NCBI GenBank assembly: GCA_000196815.1
Contig: FP929003.1
Coordinates: 2,503,501 to 2,567,500, forward strand
Source: Nitrospira defluvii
GTDB lineage: Bacteria; Nitrospirota; Nitrospiria; Nitrospirales; Nitrospiraceae
Length of the DNA stretch: 64,000 nucleotides
Direction: 5' to 3'
Shown: positions 18,471 to 27,732 of the stretch, one piece after another
Layout of the letters: every line of letters starts with the position of its first letter
How positions within the stretch are numbered: the first letter of the stretch is position 1
Made by a program: the position numbers and the translations under genes
Notes under the pieces: model-generated
The model's database searches: none
What the model saw: only the letters and a program-made list of their open reading frames with translations
What the model was told of the DNA's origin: nothing

Positions 18471-19328
18471 TCAGTTCGCCAATTGACCGGTCAACCAATC
18501 CATCGCATCAGCCGATGCCAGCCAGGCTTCGGCAAAGTTCGCAATATACAGGGCCGCTTCGTTCCGGTCTCCGGGACTATAGTGGGCCGGCAAGCGAGCC
18601 GGCGGTTTCCGCTTGCCGGCAAAAAATCCAGCCACGTGCGGATTGCCGTGCATTGCCAGGACCAAATGCTCCGTCGCTGCGACCTGATCTCCCCTGCGAA
18701 GGTCGAGCAGGACACGGCTCCACAAAAACGCGGCGGAGGCGTCGTGCGGATAGTCACGAAAGAGTCGTGCTGCGCCCATATCGTTCCCCAGCGCCAGATA
18801 GCGACTCAACAATCCATGGCGAATGCCCTGATTGTCGTCAGGATTCAGTTCCAGTAACGCTTCGCAATGCGTGATCGATTCTCGCTTACGGCCTAGGGCC
18901 CACAAACAATCGGCCAGCCCCCGGCGCGCACGCAGGTACGGTCTGGTTTCGATCATGCCCCAGAAGTGTCCCCTGTGCTCGTCAAAAAAGGCGTTGCCGA
19001 GACTCCGTCTCCCGGCATCGACTCCATGCTCATACAGCACCAGAGCGTCTTCAGCTGAACGTGCCTCTGCCCCTGCCAACACATTGTAGGCGTCTGCACA
19101 GTCGGGAAAGATCTCCAGCGCCCTTCGGGCCAGGGCGGCGGCTTGTCGTTGAGTCCGTGCCTCCCAGGCCTGATCGATCAGCGCCTGCGCCTGTTCTTCC
19201 GGCGCTTGTGCCCGCATGGTCCTCGTGAGATCAGTCACGACGTCTCCGGCACCGATTCGTTTCGGGAGCAGCGGGGCAACAGGCATGGTCCCCGATGGAC
19301 GGTTGGCTCTGGGTTTTTTAGGCATCAT
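18471..19328 (-). CDS. TPR protein of ST7-like type
   Basis: The 285-residue protein has tetratricopeptide-like helices. The segment 'FWGMIETRPYLRARRGLAD' and, further on, 'LNPDDNQGIRH' match the ST7 family (a eukaryotic tumour-suppressor-related TPR family with many bacterial members of unknown role). The N terminus is basic and disordered. No signal peptide is seen. GGAG lies six bases before the ATG at 19328, so the longer reading from 19403 is not needed. It is encoded about 95 bp downstream of the giant membrane protein gene. Confidence 0.7.
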   Translation of the reverse strand: MMPKKPRANRPSGTMPVAPLLPKRIGAGDVVTDLTRTMRAQAPEEQAQALIDQAWEARTQRQAAALARRALEIFPDCADAYNVLAGAEARSAEDALVLYEHGVDAGRRSLGNAFFDEHRGHFWGMIETRPYLRARRGLADCLWALGRKRESITHCEALLELNPDDNQGIRHGLLSRYLALGNDMGAARLFRDYPHDASAAFLWSRVLLDLRRGDQVAATEHLVLAMHGNPHVAGFFAGKRKPPARLPAHYSPGDRNEAALYIANFAEAWLASADAMDWLTGQLAN

Positions 19329-19423
19329 CAAAGGCTCCGAACAACGCGGTTGCCGAGGCTCACGCCCCTCTATTCTCACCCTACGCGCTGGATAGAACAG
19401 CACATCGACCGGCCACGAGACCG

Positions 19424-22400
19424 TCAGAAGATCGTCGCCAGGTACTCCAGCAGGAACAGGAGCCCCGTGCCGCCCGTGGGCAACGCAATCGCACCGAACA
19501 ACGGATGGCGGGTAAACGGCAGAAACGCGCCCTCCTGGTAGTCCTCGATCAGCGCCGCCATTCGATCAACCTGCTCTCGCTTTTCCTTCTTGAAGACGAC
19601 TTCGCCGGACAATCCATCGAGCCGGGACTTCAATTGCGCGACGGCGGCTCGTTTGGCCTGTTCGGCGGAACGACGCAGAAACACCCCGTTCCCGAATGCA
19701 TAGGCGGCGTTCAACCCGAAAATCGCCATGAGCCCGAGCGGAAAATCCCATCGGTCGAAATAACTGTGCCGGGCAACCCCCATGAGGAACACCACCACGA
19801 ACGGATAATAAATCATGGCGCTGATGACCGCCGTACGCTTGGCAATGAACTCCACCGCGATCCACTCATGTACGTAGGCCTGGTCCACTCCCCGCTGTGT
19901 AGCCTCCCGGACGAGCAGCCGGTCCGACCACCAGATAGTCGTGCCGACCATGATTTTGATCAAACGCCGGCAGAGCCGCGTCGCATCGACGACATAAAAC
20001 ATCAACAGGGTCATGGCCAGGACACTGAACCCCAGCACGGCATAGTTGATCGCAAAGCAGGCCGACCCGCGGCAAGGCATCACCGGAACCCCGAAGAGCG
20101 CCATCAACAGCGCTCCGAACCCCACATAACACAGCGACTGCGGCACGATCCGCACGAGTCGCTCCTTCCAGCTCCCCAACGCCAGATATTCCCGCCACAG
20201 CACAGCCGCCTCTGCATCGCCCATGGGTTGCGGACGCCAGTGGTGAATGCCGACGAGTGAGCCGGCCTGAATCGAGAGCGGTGCCCGTGGACGTAAGAAC
20301 CGGAAGCGTCGGCTCAGCTGCTTTTCATTGTCCCGCAGCCGTCTCCACGAATGTCCGAGAAAGAGCAGGCAGAGCAGAAACGCGAGCAGCCTCAGGCACG
20401 TGGTCGGCCAAACGCTGATCCCATCGGTCAGCGAGAAGGGTTCGCCCGCCGTTCGATCGCTCATCGCCCAGCAGAGCAGGCCGAGCAACAGGCACACCAT
20501 CAAGACAAGACCGACCACCGCTCCCTGGACCCAACGAGATTGCGCCCATTGCCACAACTCGCTGTTGATCAGCAGCGCACAGAGGGCCATGAGACTGAGT
20601 GCGGATAGGAGCAATGCGATCGTCTTCGGGCTGAGCACGCGCAATTCACCGGTATCCGGGTCCAGATCGGGACGCGGAAGATGCAGGTTCGGAAGCGCCT
20701 CCGGTCGCCGACCGGCCGGGTATGGTCCTTCCAGGCTGATATCGACGGGGCCGTGACGCCCGACTTCATACAACCGCGGAGGCACCGTCCGTGGAAAGCT
20801 CACCGTGGCAAGAATCTGCAAGTCGCTCTCGGCTGGTCCGGGGACGATGTCATCCACGGCCCGCAGCACCGAATAGAACAACGCGGTCTGGTAACTGTCA
20901 CGGAATGGGGGAATCGGCGTCTGAATCAGCGGATGAAGTTCCAGACCGAAATGGGAGGCAATCACCAAATTCCGGGTCCACTGGAGCTGGCTCGGATGGG
21001 TCAATCGTGCATCGAGATCGGTCGTGAAAAACAGGGCGTGGGGAAAGTCGCTCCGCAACGCCTGGAGGATCATCAGCTTGTCATACACATCGCTGCCCAA
21101 CACGCCGATGGCCGTAAACTCGCCGTCGCTGCTCGCTTCTTCGCGCTTGAGGGTTTCAACCAGCCGTCGAAGATAGTCCAACTGACTGCGGCCGGCCGGC
21201 GTCTCCGCCAGACTCTGCTCCACACGCAGCCCTCCATCTCCGATTTTTCCTTTCGACTGAGCACCACCGGTGTCTTTGTCGGTATTCTTGGGCGGCAGCT
21301 CGCCATCGAGGCCGGCCAGATACGAATAGCGGTGCACCCAGTCCGGATACTGTTCAGTGCGCAAGCGATTGAAGTGATACTCGAAGCCCCGAATTGCGCG
21401 ATCAGGCCCTGTCTCCGCCAGACTGCGAACCATCGCGACGAATGTACGCGGCAGGGACCTGCCGTAGAGCGTGTCCCATTCTGAGATCAGAGCGATATGT
21501 GGAATCCGGCACTTCCCGTCCGAATGCCGGGATGACACCGCGGCAGAATCCGGGTCTGCCTCCTTGCACGACCCGGCCTCCCCCCGCGGAATCGTCAGGT
21601 CGATGCGACGGCGTTTCAGTTCCTCCACCAGTTGCTCCGCCAGTACGACGTCCGTGCCGATCGTCCGGATTAACGTCATTCCACCGGCCTCGAACCACTG
21701 CTCCACGCCGCGTGCCGCATCCGGCCCCTGAAGCTCCCCCAACAGAACCGGGTCTGCTGCCGTGGCCCAGGATGAATAAAATTGAACGCCTTTCAGCCGG
21801 TCCAACTGCCGGCGAGACGAAGCCAGAGAGGGCATGGGGGATCCGCCTGAGTGTTGATCGGCGGCGAACAGCGACGTGAGCTCGCCGACCATGGCACCCA
21901 GCGAACCGGACGAGCGGGGACCAATCACGCGATAGGCCGCCTTCTTCGTCTTCACTGCTTCGTGGATCTCTATGATCAACTGGTTGAGCGACAGGAGCGG
22001 ATTCGGACTGAAGTCCTGCTCCTTCAGCCACAGCACCAACACCTGCGTCGACTGCTTCGCATCAGCCGATGCGGGTCTCCCGAGAAATGCCTCGACCGGG
22101 ACGACGAGATGCTCGCTCCCCGTTCGGATAAAATATCTGATGGATTCACCGGACTCCGGCTGATATCCCGCCGCTCCTAAGGCCGACACCAGGGCGTAAC
22201 GATCCCGCAACCTCGACTCGACACCGCTGGCATAGGGGCTGCCGTCCACGAAGACCGGCAACAATAACAAATCAGACGGCGCATCGGCTTGAGTGACCGC
22301 CGTCAGCAATCTGAGAAAGGTGTGGTGTGCCTCCGGGGCAGGATGTTGTGCTGCAGCGGCCTCTTTCTGTCGATGGGTCGAGACCGCCTCGAAGGGATCC

Positions 22401-22582
22401 TGCCAGAGTCGCGCCTGCACGCGATCCGCACCGACAGAGCCCACCTTTTCCGCTTCCTTGTCGATCGGCCGCGACGTCTTGAGCGGAACCTGGTAGATGA
22501 CGAGGCTGCTGACCACCGCCAACAGCAAGGCCACGATGCCTGCCAGCGGCAACTTGGATTTCTCTTCCTTCTGTTCAGCCAT
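19424..22582 (-). CDS. Large membrane protein with big periplasmic region, unknown
   Basis: The 1052-residue protein has one N-terminal membrane helix (about 13-32). About 620 extracytoplasmic residues follow, then a cluster of about six to eight hydrophobic segments (about 650-960) and a soluble C terminus with two short hydrophobic stretches. In the periplasmic part, 'IPHIALISEWDTLYGRSLP' and 'FTAIGVLGSDVYDKLMILQALR' look like a type-1 periplasmic-binding (ligand-sensing) fold; this is inference from pattern only. I do not recognise a named family. The ATG at 22582 starts a basic n-region and membrane helix; the 22-codon upstream extension lacks support. Confidence 0.7.
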   Translation of the reverse strand: MAEQKEEKSKLPLAGIVALLLAVVSSLVIYQVPLKTSRPIDKEAEKVGSVGADRVQARLWQDPFEAVSTHRQKEAAAAQHPAPEAHHTFLRLLTAVTQADAPSDLLLLPVFVDGSPYASGVESRLRDRYALVSALGAAGYQPESGESIRYFIRTGSEHLVVPVEAFLGRPASADAKQSTQVLVLWLKEQDFSPNPLLSLNQLIIEIHEAVKTKKAAYRVIGPRSSGSLGAMVGELTSLFAADQHSGGSPMPSLASSRRQLDRLKGVQFYSSWATAADPVLLGELQGPDAARGVEQWFEAGGMTLIRTIGTDVVLAEQLVEELKRRRIDLTIPRGEAGSCKEADPDSAAVSSRHSDGKCRIPHIALISEWDTLYGRSLPRTFVAMVRSLAETGPDRAIRGFEYHFNRLRTEQYPDWVHRYSYLAGLDGELPPKNTDKDTGGAQSKGKIGDGGLRVEQSLAETPAGRSQLDYLRRLVETLKREEASSDGEFTAIGVLGSDVYDKLMILQALRSDFPHALFFTTDLDARLTHPSQLQWTRNLVIASHFGLELHPLIQTPIPPFRDSYQTALFYSVLRAVDDIVPGPAESDLQILATVSFPRTVPPRLYEVGRHGPVDISLEGPYPAGRRPEALPNLHLPRPDLDPDTGELRVLSPKTIALLLSALSLMALCALLINSELWQWAQSRWVQGAVVGLVLMVCLLLGLLCWAMSDRTAGEPFSLTDGISVWPTTCLRLLAFLLCLLFLGHSWRRLRDNEKQLSRRFRFLRPRAPLSIQAGSLVGIHHWRPQPMGDAEAAVLWREYLALGSWKERLVRIVPQSLCYVGFGALLMALFGVPVMPCRGSACFAINYAVLGFSVLAMTLLMFYVVDATRLCRRLIKIMVGTTIWWSDRLLVREATQRGVDQAYVHEWIAVEFIAKRTAVISAMIYYPFVVVFLMGVARHSYFDRWDFPLGLMAIFGLNAAYAFGNGVFLRRSAEQAKRAAVAQLKSRLDGLSGEVVFKKEKREQVDRMAALIEDYQEGAFLPFTRHPLFGAIALPTGGTGLLFLLEYLATIF

Positions 22583-22960
22583 CGAGGCGATCCGTCTTCC
22601 GGCAAATTGCGTCAGTCGCGCGTTCGCATTCCAGGTCGCGCCAGGCATCTTCTTCGCGTCGAAAACAGCGACAGGCTAGTCTTGGGCAACCAAACTGTCA
22701 ATGGAGAGAATGAAGAAATGGTGGTGATTCGACAAATCCTGCCAAGCTTGCTGAACTTCCTCACCATAGTGACGGTCGAGGTGTCTGGTCGCCCACTGCG
22801 CGCATCGGCCGAGCCAATGATCCTTCCAAGCTCGCTTGCCTTACTTCCCAAGAGGGAGGTCTGGGGTAGCCTCCAATTGCGCGCGTCCAACGAGGGGCTT
22901 CCGAGCCCGCGCGTTGCGCGAGCACGGAGGTTGCCTAGACCTCCCTTCCCTCCTCTCCGT
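22583..22960. other. Intergenic region with dispersed repeat, no gene
   Basis: This gap before the dnaE promoter has no supported gene. Most of it looks like decayed repeat sequence. The part at 22882-22930 is repeated at 38628-38676. Confidence 0.35.
22882..22930 (+). repeat. Dispersed repeat copy 1
   Basis: The sequence contains GCGTCCAACGAGGG and, further on, CGTTGCGCGAGCACGG. It matches 38628-38676 over about 49 bp with only a handful of differences. Both copies are intergenic and in the same orientation. Confidence 0.6.
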
Positions 22961-22989
22961 TTGACTTCAACTTTCCCTCTCTCTACAAT
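22961..22989 (+). promoter_or_regulatory. Sigma-70 promoter of dnaE, apparently leaderless
   Basis: TTGACT (22961-22966), a 17-bp spacer and TACAAT (22984-22989) make a near-consensus promoter. The GTG start codon of dnaE begins only 7 bp after the -10 (22996), where transcription itself should begin. There is no Shine-Dalgarno sequence between them. Confidence 0.65.
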
Positions 22990-22995
22990 TCGCCC

Positions 22996-25900
22996 GTGGC
23001 ATCACAATTCGTTCATCTGCATCTCCATACCCAATACAGCCTCCTCGACGGCGCCAATCAGATCGATCCCCTGATGCAACAGGTGAAGTCGTTCGGGCAA
23101 CCGGCCGTCGCGATGACCGATCACGGCAACATGTTCGGGGCGGTGGAGTTCTACCGGAAGGCGAAGGAAGCCGGGGTCAAACCCATCATCGGGTGCGAAG
23201 CCTACATGGCGCCGGGCAGCCGCCTGGAGAAGAACTCTCACCTCGCGCACAATGACTACTACCACCTGATTTTGCTCGCGACAAACCTCAAGGGATACCA
23301 GAACTTAATCAAGTTGGTGAGCAAAGCGTATCTTGAAGGTTTCTACTATAAGCCTCGGATGGACAAGGAAATTCTTCAGCAGCACCATGAAGGATTAATC
23401 GGCCTCTCAGGCTGTCTCAGCGGCGAGGTTGCGTACCTCATCGGACAGAAGGATCTGGCGGGTGCCACCAAGGCGGCCGGTGAGTATCGGGAGATTTTCG
23501 GCAAGGACAATTATTACCTGGAACTCCAAGCCAACGGGTTGGAGCATCAGCGCATCGCCAACGACGGCCTGCTGGAGATCCATAAGAAACTCGACATCCC
23601 GCTCGCCGGCACCAACGATTGCCACTACCTGAAGAAGGAAGACTCCCGCCCGCACGACCTCATGCTGTGCTTGCAGACCGGCAAGACGATCAACGATCCC
23701 AACCGCATGAAGTTCGATACGGACCAGCTCTACGTCAAATCGACCGAGCAGGCCTTGTCTGAGTTCAAAGAAATGCCGACGGCCGTCTCGAACACCGTGA
23801 AGATCGCCGAAGCCTGTACCCTCGACCTGGCGCTCAATAAGACCTACCTGCCCCAGTTCAAAGTGCCCGAGGGCTACACCCGCGAATCCTATGTGGAGCA
23901 GCTGGCCCTGGAAGGATTGGCGGCGCGTCTCAAGGAACGGCCGAGCTCCATTCCCGAGATCGCCTACCAGGTCCGACTGAAAGAAGAAGTCGCGGTGATC
24001 TGCTCGATGGGATTCGCCGGCTACTTTCTCATCGTCTGGGACATCATCAAGTTCGCCCGCTCGCGCGGCATTCCGGTCGGGCCCGGACGCGGCTCCGCCG
24101 CCGGCAGCCTCGTCGCCTATGCCCTGCGCATCACCGATCTCGATCCGCTCGTGTATTCCTTGCTCTTCGAGCGATTCCTGAATCCTGAGCGTGTGTCCCT
24201 CCCCGACATCGACATGGACTTCTGCATGGATCGCCGGGATGAAGTCATCAACTACGTGATCCATAAATACGGCGAAGACCACGTTGCGCAGATCATCACG
24301 TTCGGGACGATGAAGGCCAAGGCCGCCATTCGAGACGTGGGCCGCGTGCTCGAAATGCCCTACGCCGAAGTGGATCGGATTGCGAAGCTCGTCCCGGACG
24401 ATTTGAAGATGACGCTCGACAAGGCGCTCGAACAGGAGCCGCGCCTGAAGGAACTGGTCGATAAAGATGTGAAGGTGAAGGAACTCATGTCGGTGGCGCA
24501 GTCGCTCGAAGGCCTCGCCCGCCATGCGTCCACCCACGCGGCCGGTATCGTGATCTCCGATCAGCCGCTCACCGAACACGTGCCGCTCTACAAAGGCCCC
24601 AAGGACGAAATCGTCACCCAGTATTCAATGGGGGATGTCGAAAAAATCGGCCTGGTGAAGTTCGACTTCCTCGGGCTGAAAACGCTCACCATGATTCATC
24701 GCGCGGAAACGCTGGTCAACGAGGTGCACCCCGATCAGCCTCCCCTGCGCGTCGAGCAATTGCCGTTCGACGATCCCGACACGTTCGCGCTGCTGTCGTC
24801 CGGAAAAACCACCGGCGTCTTCCAGCTCGAAAGTTCCGGCATGCGCGATCTCTTAATGGGCTTGAAGCCCGACCGGTTCGAAGACATCATCGCCATCATC
24901 GCGCTCTATCGCCCCGGCCCGATGGACCTCATTCCGGACTTCATCAAACGCAAGCAGGGCAAGATTCCGATCGCCTACGAGATGCCCGAGCTCGAGCCGA
25001 TCCTGAAGGACACGTACGGCGTCATCGTGTACCAGGAACAGGTCATGGCCATCGCCAACAAGGTGGCAGGCTTCTCGCTGGGACAAGCGGATATTCTCCG
25101 TCGCGCCATGGGCAAAAAGAAGCCCGAGGAGATGGAGAAGCTCCGCGTCCAATTCCTGGAAGGCGCGAAACAGAAAAAAATATCTGAGAAGAAGGCCGAC
25201 AAACTCTACGAACTTATCCAGAAGTTTGCCGGATACGGCTTCAACAAATCGCACGCCGCCGCCTACGCGGTGGTCTGTTACCAGACGGCCTATCTCAAAG
25301 CCCACTACCCCACCGAGTTCATGGCGGCGCTGATGACCACCGACATGGGCAACGCCGACAAGATCGTCGGTTACTTCACCGAATGTCGCGGGCTCGGCAT
25401 TCCGGTCCTGCCCCCGGACGTGAACCAGAGCCAGAAGAATTTCGCCGTCGTGGATCAGAGCATCCGCTTCGGGCTCGCGGCGATCAAGAATGTCGGCGAA
25501 GGCGCGGTCGAAGCCATTATCGAAGTACGCAACGAAACCGGCCCCTTCCGCTCTTTTTTCGACCTCTTTCGCCGGGTCGATTTGCGCAAGTTGAACAAAC
25601 GCATGATGGAAGGGTTGATCAAGGCGGGGGCCTTCGATTCCATGGGCGGACGGCGATCGCAATATCTGGCCGTGCTCGACCAGGCCATGGACGAAGGGAT
25701 GAGCATTCAGAAAGAGCGCGCGCTCGGCCAGACCAGCATCTTCGGCGACGACACGGTCGGCATGCCGCAGCAACTGGACGAACCGGCCCTGCCCGACGTG
25801 CCCGAGTGGAACCAGGGCGAGCTGTTGAAATACGAGCGTGAGTTGACCGGCTTCTACATCAGCGCCCATCCGTTGGCCCGGTACGAAGCCGCGATCCAAT

Positions 25901-26448
25901 TGTTCGCCAACACCACGACCATGCAGATCCCCGATGTGCCGGACGGACGCGAGGTCAAACTCTGCGGGATCATCACGGCGGTGAAATCCATGCTCACCAA
26001 AAAGGGCGACCGCATGGCCTACATCACGCTGGAGGATTTACATGGGCTGGTAGAAGTGATAGCCTTCCCCGACCTGTATCGAGACCATGCCGACATGATT
26101 GTGCCGGAACGGGTCGTGCGATTGACGGGCACCGTGGATCGCGGAGACAAAGGCACCAAGTTGCGCGGGACCAAGATCGAACCGCTGGCTGATTTACAGA
26201 ACACAGGGATTTCGCGGGTGATGATTCGCCTGCACGACGGACCGACCGCTTCCACCAGACTGCCGATGCTCCGGCAGGTATTCCAAAAATATCCCGGTGC
26301 CTCGAGCGTCTCTCTGGTCATGGCCCTCGGCGGCACGATGGAAGCGCGGACCTCTCCCCTCCCCAACGTCAAGATCACGCCCAGCGAGCATTTCGTCGCC
26401 GATATTGAGGAAGTGCTAGGCAAGGGCGCCATCACTTTGGTAACCTAG
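22996..26448 (+). CDS. dnaE: DNA polymerase III alpha subunit
   Basis: The 1150-residue replicative polymerase has a PHP domain at the N terminus ('FVHLHLHTQYSLLDGA', 'AMTDHGNMFGAVEFY'). The family C polymerase core carries PDIDMDF with Asp404 and Asp406, equivalent to the catalytic pair of E. coli DnaE, and 'GPGRGSAAGSLVAY'. A helix-hairpin-helix finger region and an OB-fold (about 985-1060) follow. The HLHT/DHGN metal-site residues of the PHP domain look largely kept. The GTG start has no ribosome site and sits at the expected transcription start. accA follows after 37 bp. Confidence 0.97.
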   Translation: MASQFVHLHLHTQYSLLDGANQIDPLMQQVKSFGQPAVAMTDHGNMFGAVEFYRKAKEAGVKPIIGCEAYMAPGSRLEKNSHLAHNDYYHLILLATNLKGYQNLIKLVSKAYLEGFYYKPRMDKEILQQHHEGLIGLSGCLSGEVAYLIGQKDLAGATKAAGEYREIFGKDNYYLELQANGLEHQRIANDGLLEIHKKLDIPLAGTNDCHYLKKEDSRPHDLMLCLQTGKTINDPNRMKFDTDQLYVKSTEQALSEFKEMPTAVSNTVKIAEACTLDLALNKTYLPQFKVPEGYTRESYVEQLALEGLAARLKERPSSIPEIAYQVRLKEEVAVICSMGFAGYFLIVWDIIKFARSRGIPVGPGRGSAAGSLVAYALRITDLDPLVYSLLFERFLNPERVSLPDIDMDFCMDRRDEVINYVIHKYGEDHVAQIITFGTMKAKAAIRDVGRVLEMPYAEVDRIAKLVPDDLKMTLDKALEQEPRLKELVDKDVKVKELMSVAQSLEGLARHASTHAAGIVISDQPLTEHVPLYKGPKDEIVTQYSMGDVEKIGLVKFDFLGLKTLTMIHRAETLVNEVHPDQPPLRVEQLPFDDPDTFALLSSGKTTGVFQLESSGMRDLLMGLKPDRFEDIIAIIALYRPGPMDLIPDFIKRKQGKIPIAYEMPELEPILKDTYGVIVYQEQVMAIANKVAGFSLGQADILRRAMGKKKPEEMEKLRVQFLEGAKQKKISEKKADKLYELIQKFAGYGFNKSHAAAYAVVCYQTAYLKAHYPTEFMAALMTTDMGNADKIVGYFTECRGLGIPVLPPDVNQSQKNFAVVDQSIRFGLAAIKNVGEGAVEAIIEVRNETGPFRSFFDLFRRVDLRKLNKRMMEGLIKAGAFDSMGGRRSQYLAVLDQAMDEGMSIQKERALGQTSIFGDDTVGMPQQLDEPALPDVPEWNQGELLKYERELTGFYISAHPLARYEAAIQLFANTTTMQIPDVPDGREVKLCGIITAVKSMLTKKGDRMAYITLEDLHGLVEVIAFPDLYRDHADMIVPERVVRLTGTVDRGDKGTKLRGTKIEPLADLQNTGISRVMIRLHDGPTASTRLPMLRQVFQKYPGASSVSLVMALGGTMEARTSPLPNVKITPSEHFVADIEEVLGKGAITLVT

Positions 26449-26485
26449 GCGAACCTAGGCAACACCCTTAAGGGGGTTCAGCAGT

Positions 26486-27454
26486 ATGAGAGACTACCTC
26501 GACTTTGAAAAACCGATCCGCGAACTCGAAGAGAAAATCGAGAAGCTGGCCTCCGCCGAGTCTCCCAAGTCCGGCACACAGGACGAAATCCGCAAGCTCC
26601 GGACAAAACTCGCCCAGGTCGAGCACCAGCTCTATACGACCCTGACGCCCTGGCAACGCACCCAACTGGCCCGCCATCCTCAGCGGCCCACGACCCTCGA
26701 CTATATCAACGAACTCTCCCGTGAATTCCTTGAACTGCACGGCGACCGTAACTTCGGCGACGATCGCGCAATCGTGGGAGGGTTTGCCCGTTTTAATGAC
26801 CGGTCGGTGATGATCATCGGCCATCAGAAGGGAAAGACCCTGAAAGAGCGCATGCAGCGGAACTTCGGTATGCCCAATCCGGAAGGCTACCGGAAGGCGT
26901 TGCGGCTCATGCGGCTGGCGGAAAAGTTCGGCCGTCCGATCATTACACTGATCGACACCCCCGGCGCCTATCCCGGTATCGGCGCGGAAGAACGCGGACA
27001 GGCCGAAGCCATCGCCCGAAACCTGTTCGTCATGTCCAGACTGTCAGTGCCCATCATCTCCGTCGTCATCGGCGAAGGCGGCAGCGGCGGCGCCCTGGCG
27101 TTGGGCGTCAGCGACCGCATCCTCATGCTGGAACATTCCGTCTACTCCGTCATTTCTCCCGAAGGCTGTGCGGCCATTCTGTACGATGACCCGTCGAAGG
27201 TCCCGGATGCCGCCGCTTCGCTGAAAATGACCGCGCAGGATCTGGTCGGACTCGGCATCGTCGATGAAGTGATTCCGGAACCCTTGGGCGGCGCGCATCG
27301 TGATCCCAGAGCCATGTGTGATCGGGTCGCCAAGGCATTGGCCAACCAGCTCTATGCCCTGGCTGAACTCCCGACCGACCAGCTCATCGCGCAGCGGGAT
27401 CAGAAATTCCGCAAAATCGGGGTGGTCGGCGGACTCGTCCCGGTCGGAGCCTAA
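26486..27454 (+). CDS. accA: Acetyl-CoA carboxylase carboxyltransferase subunit alpha
   Basis: The 322-residue protein matches AccA along its length. An N-terminal helical part ('DFEKPIRELEEKIEKL') is followed by the crotonase-like carboxyltransferase core, with 'LIDTPGAYPGIGAEERGQ' and 'GEGGSGGALALGVSD'. With AccD it transfers the carboxyl group from biotin to acetyl-CoA, the committed step of fatty-acid synthesis. The dnaE-accA order is common in bacteria. GGGGG lies just before the start. Confidence 0.96.
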   Translation: MRDYLDFEKPIRELEEKIEKLASAESPKSGTQDEIRKLRTKLAQVEHQLYTTLTPWQRTQLARHPQRPTTLDYINELSREFLELHGDRNFGDDRAIVGGFARFNDRSVMIIGHQKGKTLKERMQRNFGMPNPEGYRKALRLMRLAEKFGRPIITLIDTPGAYPGIGAEERGQAEAIARNLFVMSRLSVPIISVVIGEGGSGGALALGVSDRILMLEHSVYSVISPEGCAAILYDDPSKVPDAAASLKMTAQDLVGLGIVDEVIPEPLGGAHRDPRAMCDRVAKALANQLYALAELPTDQLIAQRDQKFRKIGVVGGLVPVGA

Positions 27455-27732
27455 CCCCCTGGAGTGTTTCCTCTCCGCCAATGTACGCCTGAGGTAACGC
27501 GGTTCTATCCCCGGCATCCGGCCTCGGCCATCAAGCCCCGCTGAAACCACCTACATACTCGCCCTGATTTTCCATTGCCCGACGACTTGTTACACTGCCG
27601 CCCGCCTGCGTGCGCTGAATGGGTCCCGTCTCGACAAGATCACCTCGATACGCGTCGCCCCGTGTTCGTCCTCGTTCGCAGGATCATCCTTCATCACATG
27701 ACAGGGATTTTTTATAGGAGGTAGGTACGGGT

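Noticed and set aside
24853-25899. Long antisense frame inside dnaE
   Set aside because: It lies wholly over dnaE in a high-GC gene, where long shadow frames are expected.
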